Origin: Devosia sp. | Lineage (GTDB): Bacteria > Pseudomonadota > Alphaproteobacteria > Rhizobiales > Devosiaceae | Direction of reading: 5' to 3' | NCBI RefSeq assembly: GCF_025809055.1 | Contig: NZ_CP075529.1 | Location: 124,001-188,000, forward strand | DNA: 64,000 nucleotides | Shown here: in pieces, positions 36,107 to 44,614 of the stretch | How the letters are laid out: each line of letters starts with the position of its first letter | Numbering within the stretch: the stretch's first letter is position 1 | Notes under the pieces: model-generated | Databases searched by the model: none | Told to the model about the DNA's origin: nothing | The model's input: only the letters and a program-made list of their open reading frames with translations | Program-made: the position numbers and the translations under genes

Positions 36107-37149
36107 TCGACGGCGACTACCTGCTCGACCGCCTTTTGCAGCTGGTGAACACGCCGAGCCCCGTCGGCATGACCGATGCGGCGGTGGCGCTGATGGCCGG
36201 GTGGCTGACCGAACTTGGCCTTACCCCGAAATACACCCGGCGCGGCGTGCTCTATGTCGAAGTGGGGCAGGGGGCGCCCCGCCGCGCCCTGGCCGCCCAT
36301 CTCGACACCCTTGGCGCCATGGTCACAGAACTCAAGCCCAACGGCCGCCTCGCTCTGCGCAATACTGGCACCTGGGCCGCCCGCTTCGCCGAGGGCGCGC
36401 GCGTCACCATCTTTTCCGACACCGCCACCCATCGCGGCACCATTCTCCCCCTCAAGGCCTCAGGCCATCGCTTCAATACCGAAGTCGACACCCAGCCAGC
36501 CGATTGGGACAATCTCGAAATCCGCGTCGATGCCATCCTGCCCGATCGCGGTGCGCTCGTCGCCGCCGGATTCAATGTCGGCGATATGGTTGCCGTGGAT
36601 GCCCAGCCCGAGGTTGTCGACGGCTTCGTCGTCTCACGCCATCTCGACGACAAAGCCGGCTGCGCAGTGCTGCTAAGTGTTATCAAGGCGATTTCCGAGG
36701 GCAGGGTCGAGGTGGCCGTTCCCTTCCAGGCCATGTTCACCATTGCCGAGGAGATCGGCATCGGCGGCACCCATGGTTTTGGCCCGGAAGTCGAGGAATT
36801 GCTGGCCATCGACAATGCCGTGACCGCTCCCAACCAGGCATCGCGTGACGACGCCGTCACCATCGCCATGCGCGATCGGCAGGGACCGTTCGATTCACGC
36901 ATGATCCGGCAAATGCTAGCAGTGTGTGAACGTTACGGCATCAAATGCGAACGCGATACCTTCCGCCACTACCGCTCCGATAGCGCCGCCGCCGTCGAGG
37001 CTGGCTGGGACCTTCGCGTCGGTCTCGTCTGCTTTTCCCTCGACAGCTCCCACGGCTGGGAACGCACCCACATGGCCTCCCTGGACGCCCTCGCCCGGCT
37101 CATTGCAGGTTATGTTTCCAGCCCGATGCAAACGCCGGAAATCACCTGA
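36103..37149 (+). CDS. M42/M20-like metallopeptidase
   Basis: 348 residues. The di-metal peptidase ligands appear as AHLDTLG (near 66), the bridging Asp in SRHLDDKAG (near 183), EE in FTIAEEIG (near 213), Asp in LAIDNAV and a final His in ERTHMASLD. This follows the glutamyl-aminopeptidase (M42) layout; the closest annotated group is the M42 family peptidase named for NAGGN osmoprotectant clusters, but none of the other NAGGN genes is here. A cytoplasmic aminopeptidase for imported peptides fits the operon. The 3' end overlaps convergent arsC by 8 bp. Confidence 0.88.
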   Translation: MIDGDYLLDRLLQLVNTPSPVGMTDAAVALMAGWLTELGLTPKYTRRGVLYVEVGQGAPRRALAAHLDTLGAMVTELKPNGRLALRNTGTWAARFAEGARVTIFSDTATHRGTILPLKASGHRFNTEVDTQPADWDNLEIRVDAILPDRGALVAAGFNVGDMVAVDAQPEVVDGFVVSRHLDDKAGCAVLLSVIKAISEGRVEVAVPFQAMFTIAEEIGIGGTHGFGPEVEELLAIDNAVTAPNQASRDDAVTIAMRDRQGPFDSRMIRQMLAVCERYGIKCERDTFRHYRSDSAAAVEAGWDLRVGLVCFSLDSSHGWERTHMASLDALARLIAGYVSSPMQTPEIT

Positions 37150-37564
37150 TTCTGCGGCCTTCCGCATCGATGACGACCTCGCCATCTTCCTTGGTGAACG
37201 GCCCGATATCGGGGTTTTCAAGGATGTCGAGAACCACTTCCGAAGGCCGGCACAACCGGGTTCCGAGGGGCGTCACCACGAAGGGTCGATTGAGCAGGAT
37301 CGGGTGCTGCCCGATGGCATCCAGCAATTCCGCATCCGTTCTGGCAGCGTCCGCCAACCCGAGCTGGTCGTATGGCGTATCCTTCTGGCGCAGGACCTCC
37401 CGCACGCTAAGTCCTGCATCCGCAATCATTTTTTCGACAACTGCCCGCGTCGGCGGCGCTGTGAGATAGGCGATGATCTCCGGCTCGACACCCGACTGCC
37501 GGATCATCGCCAAAGTATTCCGCGACGTGCCGCATTCGGGATTGTGGTAGATGGTGACGCTCAC
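37142..37564 (-). CDS. arsC: glutaredoxin-dependent arsenate reductase
   Basis: 140 residues from a GTG at 37564 with AGAGGA upstream. The active-site Cys lies in IYHNPECGTSRNT (about residue 11) and the Arg triad includes FVVTPLGTRLCRP. ArsC reduces arsenate to arsenite using glutaredoxin and glutathione. The gene overlaps the aquaglyceroporin gene by 4 bp and is last in arsR-aqpS-arsC. Confidence 0.95.
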   Translation of the reverse strand: MSVTIYHNPECGTSRNTLAMIRQSGVEPEIIAYLTAPPTRAVVEKMIADAGLSVREVLRQKDTPYDQLGLADAARTDAELLDAIGQHPILLNRPFVVTPLGTRLCRPSEVVLDILENPDIGPFTKEDGEVVIDAEGRRIR

Positions 37565-38295
37565 GGAACTTCCTCTTGGGTGGTCGATGTTTCGTTCGAT
37601 GTCTTCGAGCCAAGCAACCATGCCATCAACGCGGCAGCGGCAAGGGCCCCGGCTATCTGGGCCGGAACAAAGCCAAGCAAATCCTGCGCTCGAATACCCG
37701 AAAAGCTGTCGGTCAGGCTGCGGGCGATGGTCACCGCAGGGTTTGCAAAAGAGGTTGAGGCGGTGAACCAGTAGGCCGCCGAAATATAGAGCCCGACCAG
37801 CATCGGCACGCCTTTGCGCTCGAATTTTATACCCGCCAAGATCACGGCGATCAGCCCGAACGTTGCAATGCCCTCCGATAGCCACTGCCCGGTACCTGTT
37901 CGCGTGGCCATTGAAAGCTGCAGGATCGGCAGGTCGAACATGGCATGAGCGACGCCCACGCCGGCGAGGCCACCTGCGATCTGCGCGGCCATGTAAGCCA
38001 GGGCGGCTCGCCAGGATATGTCTGCACGCAAAGCAAAAACCATGGAAACGGCCGGGTTGAAGTGGGCCCCGGAAATGGGCCCGATAGCGCTGATGAGCAC
38101 CACCAATATTGCGCCCGTCGCAATCGTATTCGCCAGCAGCGCGAGCGCCGTGTCGGGCGTCAATGCGTCTGCCATAATGCCGGACCCGACCACTGCGGCA
38201 ACCAGGGCGGCTGTGCCGAGAAACTCCGCCGCCAGGGGTCTGGCGAGGGATGACAGTCGAGGCGATATGCCGGAACGGATTGTTTCAGCAGTCAC
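37561..38295 (-). CDS. aqpS: MIP-family aquaglyceroporin of the AqpS type (arsenite channel)
   Basis: 244 residues from a GTG at 38295 with AGGGG seven bases ahead; ATG 38337 is less likely because it overlaps arsR by 53 bp. Six membrane helices and two NPA half-helices, SGAHFNPAVSMV near 85 and TSFANPAVTIA near 195. In Sinorhizobium meliloti AqpS replaces an arsenite pump and lets arsenite made by ArsC flow out. No arsB, acr3 or arsH is nearby, so this locus appears to rely on the channel. Confidence 0.9.
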   Translation of the reverse strand: MTAETIRSGISPRLSSLARPLAAEFLGTAALVAAVVGSGIMADALTPDTALALLANTIATGAILVVLISAIGPISGAHFNPAVSMVFALRADISWRAALAYMAAQIAGGLAGVGVAHAMFDLPILQLSMATRTGTGQWLSEGIATFGLIAVILAGIKFERKGVPMLVGLYISAAYWFTASTSFANPAVTIARSLTDSFSGIRAQDLLGFVPAQIAGALAAAALMAWLLGSKTSNETSTTQEEVP

Positions 38296-38647
38296 ATCCG
38301 GCCCCTTGTGAACTGGCAAGGCAGGTTGCCGCAACATTGGCGGCCGGTCCGCAGACTTCGGCGCGGCCCGAGCAGCAGTCTTGCATGAGGAAAGCGATAA
38401 GGTTCGCCAACCCGTCAAAGCTGGCCGAATAGATAATCGAACGAGACTCGCGGTGTGACTGGATCAGCCCGGCTCTTTCAAGCTGAGCAAGGTGAAACGA
38501 GGCGCCGGACGACGTCGCCCCCACGGCCTCGCTTATCGCACCTGCGGGCAAGCCCTCCGGACCGGATTCGACGAGCATGCGCACGATGCGCAGTCGCGTT
38601 TCCTGTGCCATGGCAGAAAATGCGGCGAGAGCCTGCTTTTCATTCAT
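38285..38647 (-). CDS. arsR: ArsR-family arsenic-responsive repressor
   Basis: 120 residues with a winged helix (ISEAVGATSSGASFHLAQLERAG) and C-terminal cysteines DCCSGRAEVC plus two near the end (ATC, CDC). A paired Cys-Cys followed by a third Cys outside the DNA helix is the kind of arsenite site seen in type 2 or 3 ArsR proteins rather than the E. coli CVC site. It heads the ars operon and overlaps aqpS by 11 bp. The dyad at 38645-38678 covers its own start codon. Confidence 0.92.
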   Translation of the reverse strand: MNEKQALAAFSAMAQETRLRIVRMLVESGPEGLPAGAISEAVGATSSGASFHLAQLERAGLIQSHRESRSIIYSASFDGLANLIAFLMQDCCSGRAEVCGPAANVAATCLASSQGAGCDC

Positions 38648-38678
38648 ATTTCAATATCTCAAAAAGTGTTGAAATATG
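38645..38678. promoter_or_regulatory. ArsR operator
   Basis: CATATTTCAA and TTGAAATATG are perfect 10-bp arms separated by 14 bases. The left arm contains the reverse complement of the arsR ATG. TTCAA-N-TTGAA cores are usual for ArsR binding sites, so the repressor would block its own transcription or translation start. Confidence 0.7.
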
Positions 38679-38727
38679 AGTATGCGATGCTGCCGTAACT
38701 TACAAGAGGCGTGGCGCCCGTCGCTGC

Positions 38728-39501
38728 TTAACCTGCCGCGCCCAATGCCGCGCGCACGCCGGGCAGGGCGTCGGCGGTGGAGCCTGCCGGCCGGTATTCA
38801 AGCCCCACGGCGCCCGAATACCCATTTGCGAACAACCACTTGAGTCTCTGGTCGAGATCGATCCCGCCTTGGCCGGGATCATTGCGGCCGGGGTGATCTG
38901 CGACATGGACATGGATCACATGACCGACCCGTCCGGCCAGCACCTCTTCGGTCTTCTCCCCCATCACCGCCGAATGATAGAGATCATAGACGATGCCGAT
39001 TTCCGGCCGCGCCACCGCCTCGACGATATCGAGCCCTTCCACGGTCGAGCCCAGATAATAGCCCTTGTGGTCGATGAGCGTGTTGAGCGGCTCGAGGCCA
39101 AGCCGCACACCGCTGCCCTCAAGCACATCGGCCGCCGCACGCAAGGTTTCGACCAGGCTTTGCCGCTGTTCCTCGCGGCTGCGGCCCGCCAGGTCGTCGC
39201 CAGCCTGGGCGATGAGCACCTTCGCGCCCAGCCTCCGGGCGGTTTGTACGGATGTCGCGAGCCCTAGCAGAAAGACCTCCCGGTTCGCGGGGTCCGTCAG
39301 GGCAATCTTGGGTTCGGCGACAAAGCCGCTCAGGCTCATCCCTGTTTCAGCCAGGGCACGCTCGATCGCGTCGATGTCCTTGTTGCTCCAAAACCAGAAT
39401 TCCACCGCATCCAGACCGGCCTTCTTGGCCAACCGGATTCGCTCGACGAAATTGCCGGTGGCGTCCGAAAACAGCCATTCGATACAGGCGGAGAGCTTCA
39501 T
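38728..39501 (-). CDS. hydroxypyruvate isomerase-like sugar phosphate isomerase/epimerase
   Basis: 257 residues from the ATG at 39501; the longer frame adds an unrelated stretch. AP-endonuclease-2-type TIM barrel: KLSACIEWLFSDA at the start, metal-ligand Glu in LGLEPLN (near 145), IVYDLYHSAVM (near 180), HVHVADHPGRNDPG (near 210) and a last Glu in GLEYRP. This pattern matches hydroxypyruvate isomerase (Hyi) and the related OtnI. It is a single gene between the ars and iron operons, and the exact substrate is uncertain. Confidence 0.88.
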   Translation of the reverse strand: MKLSACIEWLFSDATGNFVERIRLAKKAGLDAVEFWFWSNKDIDAIERALAETGMSLSGFVAEPKIALTDPANREVFLLGLATSVQTARRLGAKVLIAQAGDDLAGRSREEQRQSLVETLRAAADVLEGSGVRLGLEPLNTLIDHKGYYLGSTVEGLDIVEAVARPEIGIVYDLYHSAVMGEKTEEVLAGRVGHVIHVHVADHPGRNDPGQGGIDLDQRLKWLFANGYSGAVGLEYRPAGSTADALPGVRAALGAAG

Positions 39502-39593
39502 TGTGTGCTCCAGAGTTGACCCCGGCGCACAATAACAGCTGGCCGGCGGAAACCATACCGCCATTGTCGGCGCTTTCCTGCGCCTTGCGGCTG

Positions 39594-39607
39594 TGTCAAA
39601 CTTGACA
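39594..39607. promoter_or_regulatory. dyad 1 upstream of the iron operon
   Basis: TGTCAA-AC-TTGACA, a perfect 14-bp dyad in the 208-bp divergent gap between hyi-like and the iron ABC ATPase. It includes a TTGACA that could serve as a -35 box for the iron operon. Confidence 0.5.
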
Positions 39608-39619
39608 GTGTTCATCCAA

Positions 39620-39640
39620 TTTGGTGTATGCGCCACCAAA
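39620..39640. promoter_or_regulatory. dyad 2 upstream of the iron operon
   Basis: TTTGGTG-TATGCGC-CACCAAA, perfect 7-bp arms with a 7-base spacer. It starts 13 bases after dyad 1 and abuts the iron-box-like dyad 3. No regulator is recognisable from its sequence. Confidence 0.5.
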
Positions 39641-39660
39641 CATGATTGATGTGGTCATGT
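39640..39660. promoter_or_regulatory. RirA-type iron-responsive operator candidate
   Basis: ACATGA-TTGATGTGG-TCATGT carries TGA-N9-TCA, the reported core of iron-responsive operators bound by RirA in rhizobia, within perfect 6-bp arms. It lies 50 bp upstream of the start codon of the iron ABC ATPase. Repression under iron sufficiency is the expected effect. Confidence 0.55.
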
Positions 39661-39709
39661 TTATGGGTTTGCCCCGAGCAGGATATCGTCAGGAACAGGA
39701 GCGACCGGC

Positions 39710-40516
39710 ATGAGCAGATTGGAAGCTCTGGGGATCGAGGCAGGCTACGCCGATACGCGCGTGCTCGATGCAGTCGATCTCGTCATTCCCGACGGACAAG
39801 TCACAATCCTGATCGGCCCCAATGGCTGCGGGAAGTCCACCCTGCTCAAGACCATGGCACGTATTCTGGTGCCCACGCACGGCCATGTGCTGCTCGATGG
39901 CAAGACTATTCACACGCTCAATACAAGGGCCGTCGCGGCCAGCCTCGGCCTCCTGCCGCAAGGCCCGATCGCGCCCGAGGGTCTGACCGTTCGTGAGCTG
40001 GTCGCACAGGGGCGCTTTCCGCATCAATCCCTGCTGCGCCAATGGACGGAGAAGGACGAAGACGCTGTCAACGGAGCCATGGCCACGGCAGGCGTCACGG
40101 ACTTCGCCGATCGTGCCGTGGATACCCTGTCCGGCGGCCAGCGTCAGCGCTGTTGGGTGGCCATGGTGCTGGCCCAGGAAACCGAGTTGATCCTGCTCGA
40201 CGAGCCCACGACATTTCTCGATCTCAAGGTTCAGGTCGATCTGATGGACCTGCTGACCGGTCTTGCGCATGAGCGCGGCCGCACGCTGGTCATCGTCCTG
40301 CACGAACTCAGCCTTGCCGCAGCCTATGCCGATCACCTGGTGATGATGAAGGACGGCGAGATCGTCGCCTCGGGCCGGCCCGACGATATCTTTACCGCTG
40401 ACCGGCTAAAGCACGTCTTCGGGCTCGATGCCAACGTCCTGCGCGATCCCGTCAGCGGCCGGCTGGTCTGTGTGCCCTTCGGGGCGCGACGCCGCGTGGT
40501 CGAGGCCGCGCAATGA
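39710..40516 (+). CDS. iron-siderophore ABC ATPase, FepC/FhuC-like
   Basis: 268 residues with Walker A GPNGCGKST near 38 (the Cys form is typical for FepC), signature LSGGQRQRCWVAMVLAQ, Walker B LILLDEPTTFLDLKVQVDLM and H-loop LHELSLAAAY. AGGAG lies eight bases before the ATG. It is the first gene of a tight operon running to 47518 and powers both FecCD-type permeases. Confidence 0.95.
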   Translation: MSRLEALGIEAGYADTRVLDAVDLVIPDGQVTILIGPNGCGKSTLLKTMARILVPTHGHVLLDGKTIHTLNTRAVAASLGLLPQGPIAPEGLTVRELVAQGRFPHQSLLRQWTEKDEDAVNGAMATAGVTDFADRAVDTLSGGQRQRCWVAMVLAQETELILLDEPTTFLDLKVQVDLMDLLTGLAHERGRTLVIVLHELSLAAAYADHLVMMKDGEIVASGRPDDIFTADRLKHVFGLDANVLRDPVSGRLVCVPFGARRRVVEAAQ

Positions 40517-41535
40517 CCATCGCTGCCGTCCCGGTCACAGTAAAACACCCGGTGCGTGCCTGGAGCGGCGTGCCGATCCTGCTGGCTGCGCTGGCCGGGG
40601 TATTCCTGCTGCACATTGCCGTGGGCGCCAAGCAATTGCCGATCGCCACCGTGGTGGATGCGCTGATCCGGTTCGATCCGACCATTTTCGACCACGTCAT
40701 CGTGCAGAACCTGCGCTTGCCGCGCGCGGTTCTGGCGGTGATCGTGGGCGCGTGCCTCTCGCTGGCCGGAGCGCTCATGCAGGGCGTGACCCGCAATCCA
40801 TTGGCAGATCCGGGCCTCCTGGGGCTGACAGCGGGCGCCGCCTTTGCGGTGGTCGTGGCGCATTCGGTGTTCGGGTTCACGGCCATGGCCTTGACCCCGT
40901 GGATCGCCATGGCCGGCGCGCTCGGCGCAGCCGTGCTGGTCTATGGCATTTCCTTGATGGTTCCGGGCGGGCCGACCCCGCTCAGCATGACTCTTGCCGG
41001 TGCAGCCGTCAGTGCATTTCTCGGCACGATAATTTCGGTCATTCACCTGCTCAATCAGGACACGTTCGAGAATCTCCGGGTCTGGTTGACCGGATCGTTG
41101 TCCGGGCGCGACATTACCTTGCTCTGGTATGTCGGCCCGCCGATGCTGGTGGCGATCATCGCCGGCGTACTGCTTGCCCCACGGGTCACGGCGCTGGCCA
41201 TGGGCGATGAAGTTGCCCAGGGCCTGGGCGTGCGGACCGGCCCGCTGAAGCTGCAATTGCTTGCCGTCGTCGTCGTGCTCACCGCCTGCTCGGTGGCGCT
41301 GGTGGGCCCGCTCGGTTTCATCGGTCTCGTCATCCCCCATGTGGTGCGCCTCTATGTAGGGTCGGACTATCGCTGGATCGTGCCCTATTCGGCGCTGGTC
41401 GGGGCGGCCTATCTCGTTTCCGTGGATGTGATCGCCCGCGTCGCCATCCCGCCGCGCGAGATCTCCACAGGCATCATCACCGCCCTGGTCGGTGCTCCGC
41501 TATTCGTCCATCTGGTCCGCCGGAGGACCCGCTGA
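40513..41535 (+). CDS. FecCD-family iron-siderophore ABC permease, subunit 1
   Basis: 340 residues, about ten membrane helices. Family landmarks are NLRLPRAVLAVIVGACLSLAGALMQGVTRNPLADPGLLG near 75-110, TGSLSGRDITLLW near 195 and PLGFIGLVIPHVVRLYVG near 270. It overlaps the ATPase gene by 4 bp and the next permease by one base (TGATG). Confidence 0.95.
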   Translation: MTIAAVPVTVKHPVRAWSGVPILLAALAGVFLLHIAVGAKQLPIATVVDALIRFDPTIFDHVIVQNLRLPRAVLAVIVGACLSLAGALMQGVTRNPLADPGLLGLTAGAAFAVVVAHSVFGFTAMALTPWIAMAGALGAAVLVYGISLMVPGGPTPLSMTLAGAAVSAFLGTIISVIHLLNQDTFENLRVWLTGSLSGRDITLLWYVGPPMLVAIIAGVLLAPRVTALAMGDEVAQGLGVRTGPLKLQLLAVVVVLTACSVALVGPLGFIGLVIPHVVRLYVGSDYRWIVPYSALVGAAYLVSVDVIARVAIPPREISTGIITALVGAPLFVHLVRRRTR

Positions 41536-42602
41536 TGTCGTCCGCCAATCCGCCCAGCCAGTTTGTCCTGCGCAGTCCCGCCGAACGCATTGCCCTGCGC
41601 CTGCCTGTGCGCGGCACAGTGTTCGCCGGCCTGCTTGTGGTCTGCCTGACCCTGGTCTCCTGCGTCAGTCTGGCTACCGGAAGTTACGGTGTCGCCTTAA
41701 GCGAAGTCTGGGAGACCCTGCGCGGCGTCACCATCAGCCGTGCCATCGACAATGTGGTCTGGGAGTTCCGCTTCCCGCGCACCATTTGCGCCGCCCTGGT
41801 CGGCGCCATGATGGCCCTGTCCGGCGCCGTTCTGCAGAACGCCACCCGCAATAGCCTCGCCGATCCCTCGCTTGTGGGGATCAGCCAGGGTGCTGCACTG
41901 GCCGTCGTCGGGCTCACGGTGATGTTCCCCGAACTCGATACCGGCCTGCGGCCGTGGATTGCCTTTGCCGGGTCCATCCTCGTCGCCGCGGCGATCCGCG
42001 CCCTGTCCCATACGCGCCAGGGCGGCAGCACCATTCGCTTCATCCTGATGGGCATCGGTCTCTCGGCGTTCATTTCGTCGCTGACCTCGATCCTGCTCAC
42101 TTATGGGCAGATCGACCGCGCCATGGCGGCGCTGGCATGGCTGGCCGGGTCCATCAACGCCGCTAGCTGGAACGATGTCTGGACCCTGGCCGGTTGGACT
42201 GCCGTACTGTTCCCGGCCCTGATGCTGATCAGCCGCTCGATGAGCGCCATGCGTTTCGGAGAGGCGGCCGCAACGGGTCTCGGCGCGCCGGTTACCCTGG
42301 TGCGCAATATGCAACTGGCCATTGCCGTCGGTTTTGCCGCCATCGCCACTTCTGTGGTTGGCCCGCTCGGCTTTGTCGGCCTCATTGCCCCGCACGCCGC
42401 GCGGCGCCTGGCGCCGGCAGGCATGGGCCTTCACCTGGTGCTGACAGCCCTCTTAGGCGCCACGCTCGTGGGCCTCGCCGATCTTGTCGGTCGCGCCGCC
42501 TTTGCCCCGACACAAATTCCCGCCGGCATCCTCACATCGTTGATCGGCGTCCCCGTCTTCGTGCTGCTGCTGATGCGCAGCCGGCACCAGTCATCGCATT
42601 AA
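41535..42602 (+). CDS. FecCD-family iron-siderophore ABC permease, subunit 2
   Basis: 355 residues with the same landmarks: FRFPRTICAALVGAMMALSG, ATRNSLADPSLVGISQGA, AWLAGSINAASWNDVW and GPLGFVGLIAPHAARRL. It forms the heterodimeric channel with the previous subunit. A putative short cytoplasmic N-terminus of about 30 residues precedes the first helix. Confidence 0.95.
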   Translation: MSSANPPSQFVLRSPAERIALRLPVRGTVFAGLLVVCLTLVSCVSLATGSYGVALSEVWETLRGVTISRAIDNVVWEFRFPRTICAALVGAMMALSGAVLQNATRNSLADPSLVGISQGAALAVVGLTVMFPELDTGLRPWIAFAGSILVAAAIRALSHTRQGGSTIRFILMGIGLSAFISSLTSILLTYGQIDRAMAALAWLAGSINAASWNDVWTLAGWTAVLFPALMLISRSMSAMRFGEAAATGLGAPVTLVRNMQLAIAVGFAAIATSVVGPLGFVGLIAPHAARRLAPAGMGLHLVLTALLGATLVGLADLVGRAAFAPTQIPAGILTSLIGVPVFVLLLMRSRHQSSH

Positions 42603-42614
42603 TCGGAGCGTCAC

Positions 42615-43601
42615 ATGTCCACCCGGCATTTTCATACCCTGCTGGCAGCCAGCACCGCCGCCCTGCTGCTCGCTGCGCCTAGTCTGGCGCAGGAGTTTCC
42701 CCTGACCATCGAGCACAAGTTCGGCACTACCGTCATTCCGGCCAAGCCCGAGCGCGTGGCCAGCATCGACTATGCCGGCATCGACAATCTGCTGGCCGTC
42801 GGCGTCTCGCCGGTGACCGTGCGGCAGTGGCGTCCCATGGATGGATTTGCCCACACAGCCGGCCCATGGGCCGAGCACCTGCTGACCACCGAGCCGGTAT
42901 TGCTTGAAGGCGACCTCGACTATGAAGCGATCGCCGCGACCGACCCGGACCTGATCGTGGCGCTCTATTCAGGCATCGACCAGGACGCCTACGACAAGCT
43001 CAGCCTGATCGCACCCGTCGTTGCGGTGCCCGCGGACTCCAGTGACTACGGTCTGTCCTGGGAAGATCGGGCGCGCATGGTTGGCCGTGCGGTCGGCGAG
43101 GAGGCTCGCGCCGAAAGCCAGATCGCAGCCATTGATGAGCAGTTGACCGCCATTGCCGCAGCGCATCCGCAATGGTCCGGCATGACCGCCGTTCTCGGCG
43201 GCATCGACGATGGAGCGCCGTGGGCCTATTCGGCTTACGATGTGCGTGCCAAGTTCCTGTACGAGATGGGATTTTCCCAGACGCCGGCCATGGCGGAGAT
43301 GGATGATCCAGAAGAATTCTGGCTCGAACTGTCGCCCGAGCAGCTCGAAGTGATCGATGCGGACGTGTTGGTCTACTACGTCACCGACGACCTCGTGGAA
43401 AAGACCTTGGCCGAGCCGGGCCGCGAGTTTCTGCGCGCCAGCAAGAACGGCGGCGAGGTTTTCCTCGGCAACCTGCCGGTAGCCGCCATGGCGCGAGTGT
43501 CGCTGCTGTCCATTCCGGTTGCGCTCGATGCCATCGTCCCGATGCTCGAAGCCGCGACCGACGGCGATGCCGCGACCGTCGTTCCCGACGCGCGCCAGTA
43601 G
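42615..43601 (+). CDS. iron-siderophore binding protein 1 of 4
   Basis: 328 residues with a signal peptide (LLAASTAALLLAAPSLAQ). The fold is the FepB/BtuF type III class: TIEHKFGTTVIPAKPERVAS opens the mature domain, a long helix around residue 160 links the lobes, and DADVLVYYVTDD lies in the second lobe. It is the most divergent of the four and resembles classical siderophore binders (AIDYAGIDNLLAVGV-like first lobe). CGGAG precedes the ATG, and it lies 12 bp after the permease. Confidence 0.93.
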   Translation: MSTRHFHTLLAASTAALLLAAPSLAQEFPLTIEHKFGTTVIPAKPERVASIDYAGIDNLLAVGVSPVTVRQWRPMDGFAHTAGPWAEHLLTTEPVLLEGDLDYEAIAATDPDLIVALYSGIDQDAYDKLSLIAPVVAVPADSSDYGLSWEDRARMVGRAVGEEARAESQIAAIDEQLTAIAAAHPQWSGMTAVLGGIDDGAPWAYSAYDVRAKFLYEMGFSQTPAMAEMDDPEEFWLELSPEQLEVIDADVLVYYVTDDLVEKTLAEPGREFLRASKNGGEVFLGNLPVAAMARVSLLSIPVALDAIVPMLEAATDGDAATVVPDARQ

Positions 43602-43629
43602 TCTCTTCAGTTAATCAGGAAGACAACAC

Positions 43630-44610
43630 ATGCACATGACCAAACTCGGGACCCTGGTGGTCGCCCTGGCGCTCGCATTCTCCATTCCAGCCATGGCGCA
43701 GGAAACGCGCTCCTTTACGGCTGCCAATGGCACTTTCGACATTCCCGTGGCGCCGCAGCGCATCGTCGCGCTCAACGACCAGATCGTTGCCCTGCCGCTC
43801 TATGAATTGGGCGCTCCGGTGGTCGGCTCTGCCGGCCGCACTGATGCGGATGGCAATCACTTCATGCGCGGCGGCATGGATACGCTGGGCATCGATTTTG
43901 CCAACTCGGATATCGGATATGTCGGTGGATTCAACGCACTCGATGTCGAAGCTATCGCAGCGCTTCAGCCCGATCTGATCATCGGCGGACCTTACACCGA
44001 CGCCGCCGTGGCCGAGCAGCTGCAGTCCGTGGCGCCGACCCTGATCATCAACAACAACGAGCTCGGCATTATCGAGACACTGCGCACGTTCGCCGATATC
44101 ACCGGCAAGACCGGCAACTTCGAAGCCCGGCTGGCGCGTTATCAGAGCAATGTCGCCCGCACGCGCGAATGGCTGGAAACGCCCGAGGATATTTCGGTCG
44201 CCATGACCTTTGTCTTCCCGGCGGGCGAGGAGATGTGGGTTTACAAGCATACCGGCAATCTGGGTGCCATTGCCCAGGTCGTGCGCGATCTCGGCTTCAA
44301 GGAGCCCGCCGCAGTTGCCGCCCTGGCCGACAACGAGACCAATTATAGCGCCGAGCTGATCCAGGATCTCGATGCCGATTTCATCTTCGGTTTCTACCGC
44401 CAGCAGCCCGATGCCACGCCGGCGACGGTGCGCGCCGCCTACGAGACCTTCGCCCCGGGCTGGTGCCAGGCCCTGACCGCCTGCCAGAACGGCCAGTTCC
44501 TCCTGCTCCCCGGTCCGACCTTCGGCCCGACCATGACCGGCCTCGATCTGGCCCTGGAGCTGATCGAAAGCAATATCACGGCACGTCCCTTCACGCCCTT
44601 CGAAGAATAG
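43630..44610 (+). CDS. iron-siderophore binding protein 2 of 4
   Basis: 326 residues (a second Met at position 3 is also possible). Signal peptide LVVALALAFSIPAMAQ. The mature start ETRSFTAANGTFDIPVAPQR shares the ETRSFT opening with proteins 3 and 4, followed by PLYELGAPVVGSAGRTDADG and the IAALQPDLIIGGPYTDAAVAEQ strand. It ends with CQALTACQNGQFLLLPG, where the two Cys probably form a disulfide; the same C-x5-C pair is in 3 and 4 (CALLTACQQG, CDFLHACREG). Confidence 0.92.
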   Translation: MHMTKLGTLVVALALAFSIPAMAQETRSFTAANGTFDIPVAPQRIVALNDQIVALPLYELGAPVVGSAGRTDADGNHFMRGGMDTLGIDFANSDIGYVGGFNALDVEAIAALQPDLIIGGPYTDAAVAEQLQSVAPTLIINNNELGIIETLRTFADITGKTGNFEARLARYQSNVARTREWLETPEDISVAMTFVFPAGEEMWVYKHTGNLGAIAQVVRDLGFKEPAAVAALADNETNYSAELIQDLDADFIFGFYRQQPDATPATVRAAYETFAPGWCQALTACQNGQFLLLPGPTFGPTMTGLDLALELIESNITARPFTPFEE

Positions 44611-44614
44611 GATC

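Noticed and set aside
36103..37149. NAGGN osmolyte synthesis cluster
   Set aside because: Only the M42-type peptidase is present; no asparagine synthase-like or ngg acetyltransferase gene is in the surroundings.
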